DNA from: an uncultured Bacilli bacterium
Lineage (GTDB): Bacteria > Bacillota_I > Bacilli_A > RF39 > UBA660
Reading direction: 5' to 3'
DNA length: 47,895 nt
Assembly (NCBI GenBank): GCA_944371955.1
Contig: CALVYB010000004.1
Coordinates: forward strand, 1-47,895
The notes under the pieces were generated by a model. The model saw only the letters and a program-made list of their open reading frames with translations. It was not told the DNA's origin and did not search any database. The first letter of the stretch is position 1. Every line of letters begins with the position of its first letter. The position numbers and the translations under genes are program-made. Positions 25,001-32,863 of the stretch are shown piece after piece.

Positions 25001-26488
25001 TTAGTAGAACGATAATGGATTTAGCGGTGTTCCACCGCGATATGGGAATCCTCTCCAAATAGCAAAGTGTAAATGAACTCCAGAAGCAGCTCCTGTCATC
25101 CCCATACTTCCTATTACTTGGCCTTTTACTACATAGTCACCTACTTTAACTTTTCTTGAACCCGATACCATATGAGCGTAAAGTGTATAATATCCATTTC
25201 CATGATCGACCGTAACATATTCACCATTATCGTATTTATATGATGATTGTACAACAATTCCATCTTTGGCGGCAAAGATATTAGATCCATAACCACAACC
25301 TGCTATATCAATTGCATCGTGTAAAGTTCCCCATCTATATCCAAATGGACTTGATATAGAAGAACATGTCGCAGGCCATCCCCATTCACCAGGAGTAGCT
25401 ACAACGCTTCCATATCCATTATAACTTGATTTTTTACCACCTTTTACAACAATTTCGTTAATTGGTTCTTTTAAAACTTCTCCACTGCCTACTGGCGTGA
25501 CAGATACAGTCGCTCCATTAATTTTCTTTACTTTTTGAGTTTTTCTCGTAATTCCCTTAACTCCGGCTTGAGTCACTTGACTGTATCCAACTTCTTTATT
25601 GTTATCATATTGAGTTTCTGTTTGATAATTTGTTTCTTCGTCGAATACAACGTGATCAACTTCTACCACACTTATTTGAGGTTTTAATATACCTAGCGTT
25701 ACTGTTTGTCCAACATATAATAAAGTGTTTGCACTACTAAATTCTGGGTTGGCAATCAAAAATTCTTCTGTTGATATTTTATTGTTGAATGCAATCTGTT
25801 CTATTGTGTCACCTGATTGAACTGTATATTTTTGTTGATCTTTTGTAGTTCCGAACATTAAGTATCTACTTAAAGAATTTGTATCTTGATATATAGTTTT
25901 GTCAACTGGAATGTTTTTTTTGCTGATTGTTATTTTATTTTCTATGTATATTTCGTCCACTCTTTTCCCAGTATCTTTTATTTCTGCTTGTGTATCGTTG
26001 GCATAATTTTCATAATCTGTCTCTGATACGAAAGAGTGAACTACATTATCTACAGCATCTTTAAAGACTTTTTTATCTAATACATATAAAGTCTGTTTTT
26101 TACCTTTAACTTCTGTTCCATCTACCGCTTGCGAATCTACGGCACCAATCGTTATAGCGTAGCCTTTAATGGTAAATGGAGATATATCTTTAATTTTGTT
26201 ATAAATTTCTTTAACGCTTGATATGTCTTTATCAAAAGTTATTTCTTTCTCAATATCTAAATCTTCTGGTAAATAAACTTTACTTACATCAAAACGCTCT
26301 TTTATTTCTTTTTGTTTTTTATCAATATAATTTTCTAATTCTGTTTTGGATTCAATTAATCCAATTGATTCTCCATGCAAATATACTCGATATAGCACTC
26401 TAGGATTAGCTGTGGTATAAGCGGATAATAATGGAAGAGAAAAACCTAAAATTACTATTAAAAATATTTTAGATATCTTTTTCTTCAT
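25001..26488 (-). CDS. Secreted LysM-G5-M23 peptidoglycan peptidase
   Basis: A cell-wall endopeptidase. Residues about 5-27 form a signal peptide or anchor. A long N-terminal strand-rich region (to about 225) precedes a LysM domain (KYTVQSGDTIEQIAFN), which binds peptidoglycan, then a G5-like domain (about 280-350) and a C-terminal M23 domain. The zinc ligands are present as HDAIDIAG (His-x3-Asp) and VHLHFAIW, so the enzyme should be active. The ATG at 26488 is one base after the dnaB stop with AGAGGTG nine bases ahead. In Bacillus the walRKHI genes occupy this place; here a wall hydrolase does. Confidence 0.9.
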   Translation of the reverse strand: MKKKISKIFLIVILGFSLPLLSAYTTANPRVLYRVYLHGESIGLIESKTELENYIDKKQKEIKERFDVSKVYLPEDLDIEKEITFDKDISSVKEIYNKIKDISPFTIKGYAITIGAVDSQAVDGTEVKGKKQTLYVLDKKVFKDAVDNVVHSFVSETDYENYANDTQAEIKDTGKRVDEIYIENKITISKKNIPVDKTIYQDTNSLSRYLMFGTTKDQQKYTVQSGDTIEQIAFNNKISTEEFLIANPEFSSANTLLYVGQTVTLGILKPQISVVEVDHVVFDEETNYQTETQYDNNKEVGYSQVTQAGVKGITRKTQKVKKINGATVSVTPVGSGEVLKEPINEIVVKGGKKSSYNGYGSVVATPGEWGWPATCSSISSPFGYRWGTLHDAIDIAGCGYGSNIFAAKDGIVVQSSYKYDNGEYVTVDHGNGYYTLYAHMVSGSRKVKVGDYVVKGQVIGSMGMTGAASGVHLHFAIWRGFPYRGGTPLNPLSFY

Positions 26489-26489
26489 A

Positions 26490-27839
26490 TTATTCATCAC
26501 CTCTATTTCCTTTACTTAAATTTAGCATAGTAGAGGTGTCTTTTTTAAACAATAATTCTACTGTTGCTGTTGGTCCGTTACGATGTTTTCCGATAATTAA
26601 TTCTACTATACTTGTATTATCTTCGTTTCTAGCTTCTTTTTTATAATAATCATCTCTATATAAAAATGCAACTATATCAGCGTCTTGTTCAATAGATCCA
26701 GACTCACGTAAATCACTCATAATTGGTCTCTTATCTTCACGTGATTCTACACTTCGAGATAATTGAGAAAGGGCTATTACTGGTACTTGTAACTCCATAG
26801 CTAATGTCTTTAAACTTCTAGAAATATCGGATACTTCTTGTTGTCTATTAGCTCCATAATTTTTTCCACCAGAAATTAGCTGTAGGTAGTCTATTACCAC
26901 TAAAGCTAGTCCCTTTTCGCTAGATGCCAATCTCCGGCACTTAGCTCTAATTTCTCCAATTGTAATTCCCGGTGTATCGTCCATTACTAAATTAGTATTT
27001 GATAATTGCGATACTGCTTCATTTATCCTTTTCCAATCAGGATTCATTAAATTTCCGGTACGTAGCTTAAATCCGTCTACTTGGCCTAATGAAGAAATAA
27101 TTCGCATAGCTAATTGTTCTGCACTCATTTCTAAGTTAAATAACGCTACTGATTTATCTTGGGTCATTGCGGCATGCGTTGCCAAGTTTAAAGCAAAAAC
27201 TGTTTTCCCCATGGCCGGTCTTGCGGCAATTATTATCAATTCGTTAGGGTGTAGTCCTGTTGTTAATTTGTCGATATCATACCATCCTGTTGCAAGTCCT
27301 GTAACTTCTCCTTTGTGCTCTGATAGTCTTTCTAAATCTGACTGAGTCTTTTGTAATATTTCTTTTATTGACCTAAATTCACTTGATTTTCTATTTTTTA
27401 CAATATTTAGTATTTTTTTCTCTGAATTATCTAGTATTTCATTTACTGTTTCGTCTGTTCGATAACCTTCTGACGCTATATCTGTTGCAGTCTCTATTAA
27501 CTTTCTTAATATAGAAGCATCTTCTACATTTTTTATATAATAGTCAATGTTACTTGCGGTTGGAACAAAATTTAAAACCTCTGTTAAATATTCCACTCCG
27601 CCAATTTCTGTTAATTGATTGTTTTTCTTTAAATATCCTGTTACTGTCGTGATGTCTATTGGTGTTTTTTCATCTACTAAAGCAATCATTGCTGCAAATA
27701 TTTTTCCATTTTTCTCATCATAAAAAGAGTCTGGAGTCAAATTTTCGCAGGCTTTTTGAAGTGCGTACTTTGATAAGAAACAAGCCCCTAAAACCGACTG
27801 TTCCGCTTCAATGTTGTTAGGTAATGTTTTTATTGGCAT
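26490..27839 (-). CDS. dnaB: Replicative DNA helicase DnaB (Bacillus DnaC)
   Basis: The hexameric helicase that unwinds DNA at the replication fork. The N-terminal helical domain (about 1-110) is followed by a RecA-type core with Walker A ARPAMGKTVF, Walker B region LVVIDYLQL, and the arginine-finger region KHRNGPT. 449 residues. It follows rplI by ten bases, the conserved Firmicutes order rplI-dnaB, and is followed directly by the M23 wall gene. Confidence 0.97.
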   Translation of the reverse strand: MPIKTLPNNIEAEQSVLGACFLSKYALQKACENLTPDSFYDEKNGKIFAAMIALVDEKTPIDITTVTGYLKKNNQLTEIGGVEYLTEVLNFVPTASNIDYYIKNVEDASILRKLIETATDIASEGYRTDETVNEILDNSEKKILNIVKNRKSSEFRSIKEILQKTQSDLERLSEHKGEVTGLATGWYDIDKLTTGLHPNELIIIAARPAMGKTVFALNLATHAAMTQDKSVALFNLEMSAEQLAMRIISSLGQVDGFKLRTGNLMNPDWKRINEAVSQLSNTNLVMDDTPGITIGEIRAKCRRLASSEKGLALVVIDYLQLISGGKNYGANRQQEVSDISRSLKTLAMELQVPVIALSQLSRSVESREDKRPIMSDLRESGSIEQDADIVAFLYRDDYYKKEARNEDNTSIVELIIGKHRNGPTATVELLFKKDTSTMLNLSKGNRGDE

Positions 27840-27849
27840 TCTTTCACCT

Positions 27850-28290
27850 CTATTTTATGATGTGCGCTTTTACTGTTGCCTTTATTCCGGGATATAAATT
27901 AATATCTACACGATGAAACCCTAAACTCGCCATTGCCGTTGTTAATTCTATTTGACTTTTCTCTATTTTATATCCTGATTTTGCTAAAGCATCCTTCACT
28001 TGTTTTAAGCTAACACTTCCGAAGACTTTGTCTCCCTCGCCTGTTTTCACTTTAAATTCTAAAACTAATTTATCCAACTCTTGTTTTAATTTTTCTGCTT
28101 CTTCTTTATTTTTTTGGTCAGATTTTTCCTTTTCTTGTTTTTCTTTATCTAATTTTGCCATATTTTCTTTATTTTTTATTACGGCATAACCATTTTTTAT
28201 TAAAAAGTTTTCAGCATAACCGTCTTTTACATTTTTTATTTGTCCTTTTTTTCCTTGATTTTTTAAATCTTTAATAAAAATTACTTCCAT
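27850..28290 (-). CDS. rplI: Ribosomal protein bL9
   Basis: Large-subunit protein on the L1 side, with a globular N domain, a long helix and a C domain. VIFIKDLKNQGKKGQIKNVK is the N-terminal signature. Residues about 45-80 form the Lys/Glu-rich helix, and the C domain includes GFHRVDINLYPGI. The ATG at 28290 has GAGGGTG upstream and sits one base after the DHH gene; the longer frame to 28314 would run into that gene. 146 residues. Confidence 0.96.
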   Translation of the reverse strand: MEVIFIKDLKNQGKKGQIKNVKDGYAENFLIKNGYAVIKNKENMAKLDKEKQEKEKSDQKNKEEAEKLKQELDKLVLEFKVKTGEGDKVFGSVSLKQVKDALAKSGYKIEKSQIELTTAMASLGFHRVDINLYPGIKATVKAHIIK

Positions 28291-28291
28291 T

Positions 28292-29281
28292 TTATTCACC
28301 CTCTTCTTTTGCAATTGCCTTTTTCAATTCTTGTTCTACTTTACTAATCGTAGTTTTTTCAAATCTGGCAGCTCCATTATAGTCATTACCACCACCGCCT
28401 AATTTCTCTAGTATCTTTGTTATATTAAAGTTTCCTAAACTTCTGGCGCTTATCCCTATAGTATCTTTACCAATTTTTCCGATTACAAAGGAAGCTTCAA
28501 TATTGTTAAAGAAAAGTAAGGTGTCTGCCACTTTAGCTAAATCTTCTCTTCGATATATGGTATATGGACTAGCCTTGGTAAAAGCTATCTTTTTATTGAT
28601 TGTTTCAATATCTGCTAATAGTTTTTGACGTTCGGTATATTCCTCTACATCTTGTTTTAATAGATATTGTACTTTTTTGGCACTAGCTCCTAGATTAGCT
28701 AAATAGTATGCAGCATAATAAGTTTCTGCCGTAGTTTTTAAAGTAAAGTTATTAGTGTCTAATACAATTCCTGCTAATAATACTGTTGCATAATATGGAT
28801 CTAATTCCACATCATAGAATTCAGTTAATTCCGTAATCATTTCGCAAGTACTTGATACCTCATTATCTTGAATAATAAGTGCATCTTTAATAGTAGTTTT
28901 ACCTAAGTCATGATGATCTATTATAATCTTTTGGTCTATTTTTTTTAATATATCTTTATTTTGAACCAATTCCGTTTTGTTAGTATCCAATACTATTAAA
29001 AGATTCTTTTTATTATTAGGATAAAGATATTTGTCTATTTCTTCTCCATGTATGATAGGAATACAACCATCTAGTTCTTTTAATATTTTTTCCACACCTA
29101 ATTCGTGCTCTTTATCATCTACAATTATATAACAATTCTTTTTACGTTGTTTTAGGATTAAACTTAGACCAATACAGCTTCCTAAAGCGTCTAAATCTAA
29201 ATCTTTGTGTGCCATTAAGAAGATAACCTTAGATTTTTTTATATATCTATTTAATGCTTTACGTTGTTCTATAATCTTCAT
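28292..29281 (-). CDS. Standalone DHH-DHHA1 phosphoesterase, GdpP-like
   Basis: A cytoplasmic phosphoesterase of the DHH family. By position (just ahead of rplI-dnaB) and motifs it corresponds to the catalytic end of GdpP, which hydrolyses cyclic di-AMP. Seen: HKDLDLDALGS, VLDTN, IIDHHDLG, LAGIVLDTNN, and a DHHA1 tail with GGGGNDYNGAA (GdpP proteins usually have GGGH followed by N-x-A). The two membrane helices, PAS and degenerate GGDEF domains of GdpP, some 300 residues, are absent, and the frame starts cleanly with AGGAAAAG. It may therefore act like the soluble DhhP or NrnA types, on pApA or c-di-AMP. Substrate is not settled by sequence. Confidence 0.82.
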   Translation of the reverse strand: MKIIEQRKALNRYIKKSKVIFLMAHKDLDLDALGSCIGLSLILKQRKKNCYIIVDDKEHELGVEKILKELDGCIPIIHGEEIDKYLYPNNKKNLLIVLDTNKTELVQNKDILKKIDQKIIIDHHDLGKTTIKDALIIQDNEVSSTCEMITELTEFYDVELDPYYATVLLAGIVLDTNNFTLKTTAETYYAAYYLANLGASAKKVQYLLKQDVEEYTERQKLLADIETINKKIAFTKASPYTIYRREDLAKVADTLLFFNNIEASFVIGKIGKDTIGISARSLGNFNITKILEKLGGGGNDYNGAARFEKTTISKVEQELKKAIAKEEGE

Positions 29282-29337
29282 CTTTTCCTCCCGTATTCCT
29301 CTTTCTTATTATATAATAATTTCTTTTGTTTGTAAAA

Positions 29338-29363
29338 TGAAAAAGAGTTCTTAAAAGAACTCT
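29338..29363 (-). terminator. Terminator of rpsF-ssb-rpsR
   Basis: AGAGTTC (29344-29350) pairs with GAACTCT (29357-29363). On the minus strand the hairpin is followed by TTTTTCATTTT. It lies directly behind rpsR. Confidence 0.85.
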
Positions 29364-29368
29364 GTTTA

Positions 29369-29584
29369 TTATCTTGTATAAGGCATTAAAGCAATTGCTC
29401 TTGCTCTTTTGATTTGTGTTGAAATATATCTTTGATGACGAGCACAGTTTCCAGTTACTCTTCTTGAAACTATCTTTCCTTTTTCATTTACATATCTTTT
29501 TAATGTTTCAGGATTTTTATAGTCAACTGTCGCACCAGTACACATCATACATACTTTTTTCTTTCTGCGTCCAAATTCTGCCAT
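29369..29584 (-). CDS. rpsR: Ribosomal protein bS18
   Basis: Small-subunit protein that pairs with bS6 on the platform. The 71-residue protein has KKVCMMC and GNCARHQR, the cysteine-containing (zinc-ribbon-like) form, and the ending ALMPYTR. The ATG at 29584 follows GGAGGG; the frame extending to 29623 overlaps ssb and has no suitable site. Third gene of the rpsF-ssb-rpsR operon. Confidence 0.96.
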   Translation of the reverse strand: MAEFGRRKKKVCMMCTGATVDYKNPETLKRYVNEKGKIVSRRVTGNCARHQRYISTQIKRARAIALMPYTR

Positions 29585-29600
29585 TTGTTTCCCTCCTTTT

Positions 29601-30092
29601 TTAGAATGGTAATTCATCATCACTTATTTCGATACTAGATCCAAAATCAGCGAAAGGATTGCTATCTACATCCATTCCCTTTGGTTCTTTTCCTGTGCCA
29701 AAGTCATAAGGTGTAGGTTCTGCACTGTTTGATGAAACTTGTGCATTACTACTAGCATTTAAATTATTAGATGACCCCTTTGATCCCAAAAATTCAACAT
29801 TATCAGCTATAACTTCTGTTACATAACGTTTTTGACCGTTTTGATCGTCATAGCTTCTGGTTTGGATTCGTCCATCTATTGCTACTTGGCTTCCCTGTGA
29901 CAAATAGTTTTTAACATTTTCTGCTTGTTTTCTCCAAACAACAATGTTAATAAAATCAGCTTCTCTTTCTCCGTTAGCATTAGAAAAGTTTCTGTTTACG
30001 GCTAAAGAAAAAGTGGCAACCGCAGTATTACTTCCTGTATATCTCAATTCGGGGTCTCTAGTTAATCTTCCTATTAAAAATACTTTATTCAT
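29601..30092 (-). CDS. ssb: Single-stranded DNA-binding protein
   Basis: Coats single-stranded DNA in replication and repair. The OB fold occupies residues 1-105 ([30 protein letters not shown]). A Ser/Asn-rich linker follows, then the acidic tip DDELPF that recruits partner proteins. 163 residues. It lies between rpsF and rpsR as in Bacillus ssbA. Confidence 0.97.
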   Translation of the reverse strand: MNKVFLIGRLTRDPELRYTGSNTAVATFSLAVNRNFSNANGEREADFINIVVWRKQAENVKNYLSQGSQVAIDGRIQTRSYDDQNGQKRYVTEVIADNVEFLGSKGSSNNLNASSNAQVSSNSAEPTPYDFGTGKEPKGMDVDSNPFADFGSSIEISDDELPF

Positions 30093-30106
30093 ATTCTACC
30101 TCTTTT

Positions 30107-30394
30107 TTAGTCTTCTACTTTTACGATTAAATGACGAAGTAAATTTTCATTAATTCTTACAACACGGTCGAACTCTGCAACTGTTTCTGAAGTTGCTTCT
30201 ACTACGAATAAGTAATAATATCCTGTTTTGAATTTTTTAATTTCGTAAGCCAATTCTCTAGGACCCATTGCTTTTTCTTCTAGAATTTTTGCTTTTCCAT
30301 CTTCTAAAACCTTTTTTAGACTCTCTGCTGTTTTAGTAATTTCTGTTTCTTCCATATCAGGTCTTACGATGAACATAATTTCATATTTTCTCAT
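30107..30394 (-). CDS. rpsF: Ribosomal protein bS6
   Basis: Small-subunit protein binding bS18. MRKYEIMFIVRPD and the KFKTGYYYLFVVEA strand are typical, 95 residues. The start has a perfect AAGGAGG. First gene of the rpsF-ssb-rpsR operon, with a good promoter and a structured leader that may carry the S6:S18 autoregulatory site. Confidence 0.96.
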   Translation of the reverse strand: MRKYEIMFIVRPDMEETEITKTAESLKKVLEDGKAKILEEKAMGPRELAYEIKKFKTGYYYLFVVEATSETVAEFDRVVRINENLLRHLIVKVED

Positions 30395-30489
30395 TTGTTA
30401 CACCTCCTTTTGGACTAATGGCTACAACAGTAGCAAGGAGTATTTAAAATACTCGTTAGTATTATAGCATTTTGTTTTTCTTTTGTCCA
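30395..30489 (-). promoter_or_regulatory. rpsF promoter and structured leader
   Basis: TGGACA (30484-30489), 17 bases, then TATAAT (30461-30466). The transcript begins about 30454, where GAGTATT/AATACTC (30438-30454) can form a hairpin; a second GCTAC/GTAGC stem-loop lies at about 30421-30436. Firmicutes rpsF leaders bind the S6:S18 complex, and this leader is the right length, but I could not verify that motif's conserved bulge. Confidence 0.65.
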
Positions 30490-30626
30490 GTTTAATTTTT
30501 TACTTTTGTTTGGAAAAAAATATTAACCTTGAGTTAAGAATTTTATATAATAATTAGCTTTGACTTTGTCTGGCTATCGAAAAACAATAAATGGATTAAC
30601 TATTTCAAAATATACAGGATAAAGAT

Positions 30627-30656
30627 TAAAAAAGTGAATAATTATATTACTCACTT
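30627..30656 (-). terminator. Terminator of the PgeF-like gene
   Basis: AAGTGAATAAT (30632-30642) pairs with ATTACTCACTT (30646-30656) with one G-U pair. Minus-strand T residues follow. The stem overlaps the end of the coding region. Confidence 0.7.
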
Positions 30657-31444
30657 TCTATTTCTTGATAAAAACAGCCAACAAAATTTTGTCCGATATT
30701 CGAATTTTTGTCTTTTACTTCTTCTGTATGAGAGTAATAGTTTTTATCTTTATATGTATCTACTGAACTTTCTTGAATGTTATTTTTTAATATTCCTTCA
30801 ATTAATAATTGATCTCTTATTGCTGATAACAAATCAATATAATATATATTATTTTTTCTTATAATTGATTTTTTCCAAACTTTTTTATTCGTCGCCCATA
30901 AAGGATATCTGTCATATTGATAGCTTTCTTTCTTTATGCAACTACCTATGTATATGCGTATGTTATTAGGATTACTATTTACTTCTTTTTTTAACGCTTT
31001 TATTATCCATTTGGGAACTTCTCTATTAATTTGACTTGCCCCACAATGTGAAACCGCCACTACCTGTTTTGATATATCCTCGGCTATGACTATAGGGCAG
31101 TCTGCCATTCTATGTCCTATAACAACATTAGGGCAAGATGTGTCTATTAATAAGACATCACACGGTAGTTTTTCATCCCAATAATCTTCTTTTGTTAATA
31201 TATTAGGAGTTATTTTAATATATTGTCCATCGTTATATTGAATGTCTTTTTCTACATCTTTTTGACTAGGCTGAAGTATATGTTTACTGTCAAAATTATA
31301 TTTTTTTCCAATTCTTTCTTTAGTATTTTGAAATGATTCTCTTATTTGTTCTGGAGTCCAACTTGCCGGATAAAATTTTCTGGCTAAACTCATACATCCA
31401 TCTTGTCTGTTGGTTTCAAATATGATTAATTTATATTTTTTCAT
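30647..31444 (-). CDS. Divergent PgeF/YfiH-like laccase-domain protein
   Basis: Resembles the YfiH/PgeF family, single-domain proteins first called polyphenol oxidases and shown in E. coli to remove wrongly added Ser from peptidoglycan precursors. The zinc-site pattern is kept in relaxed form: GHRMADCPIV (Cys), AVSHCGASQIN (His) and the later IYIGSCI. The family's A-H-A-G-W-R-G is altered here to S-H-C-G-A-S-Q. 265 residues is near the usual length. No ribosome site is visible before the ATG, 17 bases after ychF, so it is probably coupled. It sits between ychF and rpsF, where Bacillus has no such gene. Enzyme activity unsure. Confidence 0.7.
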   Translation of the reverse strand: MKKYKLIIFETNRQDGCMSLARKFYPASWTPEQIRESFQNTKERIGKKYNFDSKHILQPSQKDVEKDIQYNDGQYIKITPNILTKEDYWDEKLPCDVLLIDTSCPNVVIGHRMADCPIVIAEDISKQVVAVSHCGASQINREVPKWIIKALKKEVNSNPNNIRIYIGSCIKKESYQYDRYPLWATNKKVWKKSIIRKNNIYYIDLLSAIRDQLLIEGILKNNIQESSVDTYKDKNYYSHTEEVKDKNSNIGQNFVGCFYQEIESE

Positions 31445-31461
31445 AATTTAATCTGAAAGCT

Positions 31462-32562
31462 TTAAACATTAAATCTAAAATGACAAATGTCGCCATCTTC
31501 CATAATATAATCTTTTCCTTCTAGTCTGGCTCTTCCTGCTTCTTTTACTTTCTGTTCATCTCCATATTTCATTAAATCATCATAAGAGATTACTTCTGCT
31601 CGGATAAAGCCTTTTTCAAAGTCTGTATGTATGATTCCTGCACATTGCTTAGCATTCATACCCTTTTTAAATGTCCAAGCTCTTACTTCATCTTTTCCTA
31701 CGGTAAAGTAAGTAGCTAGACCTAAGATATCATAAGTTGCTTGAATTAATTTATCTAGGCCTGATTCCTGTAATCCTAAAGCTTCTAACATTTCTGCTTT
31801 TTCTTCTTCTGTTAATTCACTTAAATCCTCTTCAACTTTGGCACACAAACTAACTACTTGAGCATTTTCTTTTGAAGCATACTCTTTTACTTGTTTTACA
31901 TATTCATTATCAGGATTTCCTAATTCACTTTCTTTGATATTTGCTAAATATATGATTGGTTTTAAAGTTAAAAAACTATATGACTTTATAGATTTTAATT
32001 CATCATCTGTAAATTCTAATTGTCTTAAAGCTATATTTTCTTCTAGAGCTCTTTTTGCTTTTTCTAAAGTTTCAACTTCTATTAAATCGTCTTTATTCTT
32101 GGTGGTACGAGCTTTTTTAGAAACTCTTTCTAATCTGTTATTAATCACATCTAAATCTGCTATTGCAAGTTCTAAATTGATGGTTTCAATATCTCTTATC
32201 GGATCAATGTTTCCGTCTACATGAATAATTTTACCATCATCAAAGCACCGAACTACTTCAACTATAGCATCCACTTCTCTAATATGAGATAAAAATTTAT
32301 TCCCTAATCCTTCTCCTTGGGATGCCCCTTTTACCAAACCTGCTATATCTGTAAATTCATAGGCAGTTGGAATAAATCTATTAGGTTCATACATTTCTTT
32401 TAACTTATCCATTCTTGGATCTCGAACTGTTACCACTCCCACATTAGGTTCTATGGTTGCGAAAGGATAATTTTCCGCTAATATTTTTTGATTTGTAATA
32501 GCATTAAAAAGTGTTGATTTACCAACATTTGGTAATCCAACTATTCCAGCTGTTAAACTCAT
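31462..32562 (-). CDS. ychF: Redox-regulated ATPase/GTPase YchF (Obg-like)
   Basis: A ribosome-associated P-loop ATPase of the Obg superfamily, linked to stress responses. Walker A is GLPNVGKSTLFNAIT, the switch region is ANYPFATIEPNVG, and the C-terminal TGS domain starts near AWTFKKGMNAKQCAG. 366 residues, full length. AGAGGT precedes the ATG. A TGATATAAT extended -10 lies at 32586-32594. Confidence 0.97.
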   Translation of the reverse strand: MSLTAGIVGLPNVGKSTLFNAITNQKILAENYPFATIEPNVGVVTVRDPRMDKLKEMYEPNRFIPTAYEFTDIAGLVKGASQGEGLGNKFLSHIREVDAIVEVVRCFDDGKIIHVDGNIDPIRDIETINLELAIADLDVINNRLERVSKKARTTKNKDDLIEVETLEKAKRALEENIALRQLEFTDDELKSIKSYSFLTLKPIIYLANIKESELGNPDNEYVKQVKEYASKENAQVVSLCAKVEEDLSELTEEEKAEMLEALGLQESGLDKLIQATYDILGLATYFTVGKDEVRAWTFKKGMNAKQCAGIIHTDFEKGFIRAEVISYDDLMKYGDEQKVKEAGRARLEGKDYIMEDGDICHFRFNV

Positions 32563-32846
32563 AAATATACCTCTTTTCTTTTTTTATTATATCATATCAA
32601 ATAGTTGTTTGGCTAATGTAGATAATTATTATTTTAACTTTTATCAGCTTTTTTATTAAGTTCTTATTTTATATATGTACCTTTCAAAATTCCTTCTTTA
32701 TCATTTTTTGTATTCTAGGTATCTAATCATCATATCAAACATCAATCTAAGTAATAACAATTAAACTATGTGCATTCTTTTACAACAAATTAAATTTAAT
32801 AGCTACTGCTGATGATATTTTTTGTATTCATATACTATGAAGAAAA
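32563..32846. other. AT-rich gap between ychF and the AbgT-type gene
   Basis: Contains the ychF extended -10 (TATAAT at 32586-32591, minus strand). No open frame, tRNA or repeat was recognised in the remainder. Its size contrasts with the tight spacing of the flanking operons, and it marks an insertion point relative to the Bacillus order. Confidence 0.45.
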
Positions 32847-32863
32847 AAACACCAAAAGGTGTT
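32841..32863 (-). terminator. Terminator of the mscS-DUF951-abgT unit
   Basis: AACACC (32848-32853), loop AAAA, GGTGTT (32858-32863). On the minus strand it is followed by a run of T. It stands at the end of the transporter gene. Confidence 0.85.

Noticed and set aside
26735-26752. CTTCACGTGATTC resembling half a parS site
   Set aside because: The parS consensus is a 16-base palindrome built on TTTCACGTGAAA; here the outer bases do not match and it lies in dnaB codons.
30634-30864. Hydrophobic 76-codon plus-strand frame
   Set aside because: It is antisense to the PgeF-like gene and its hydrophobicity comes from AT-rich complementary codons.
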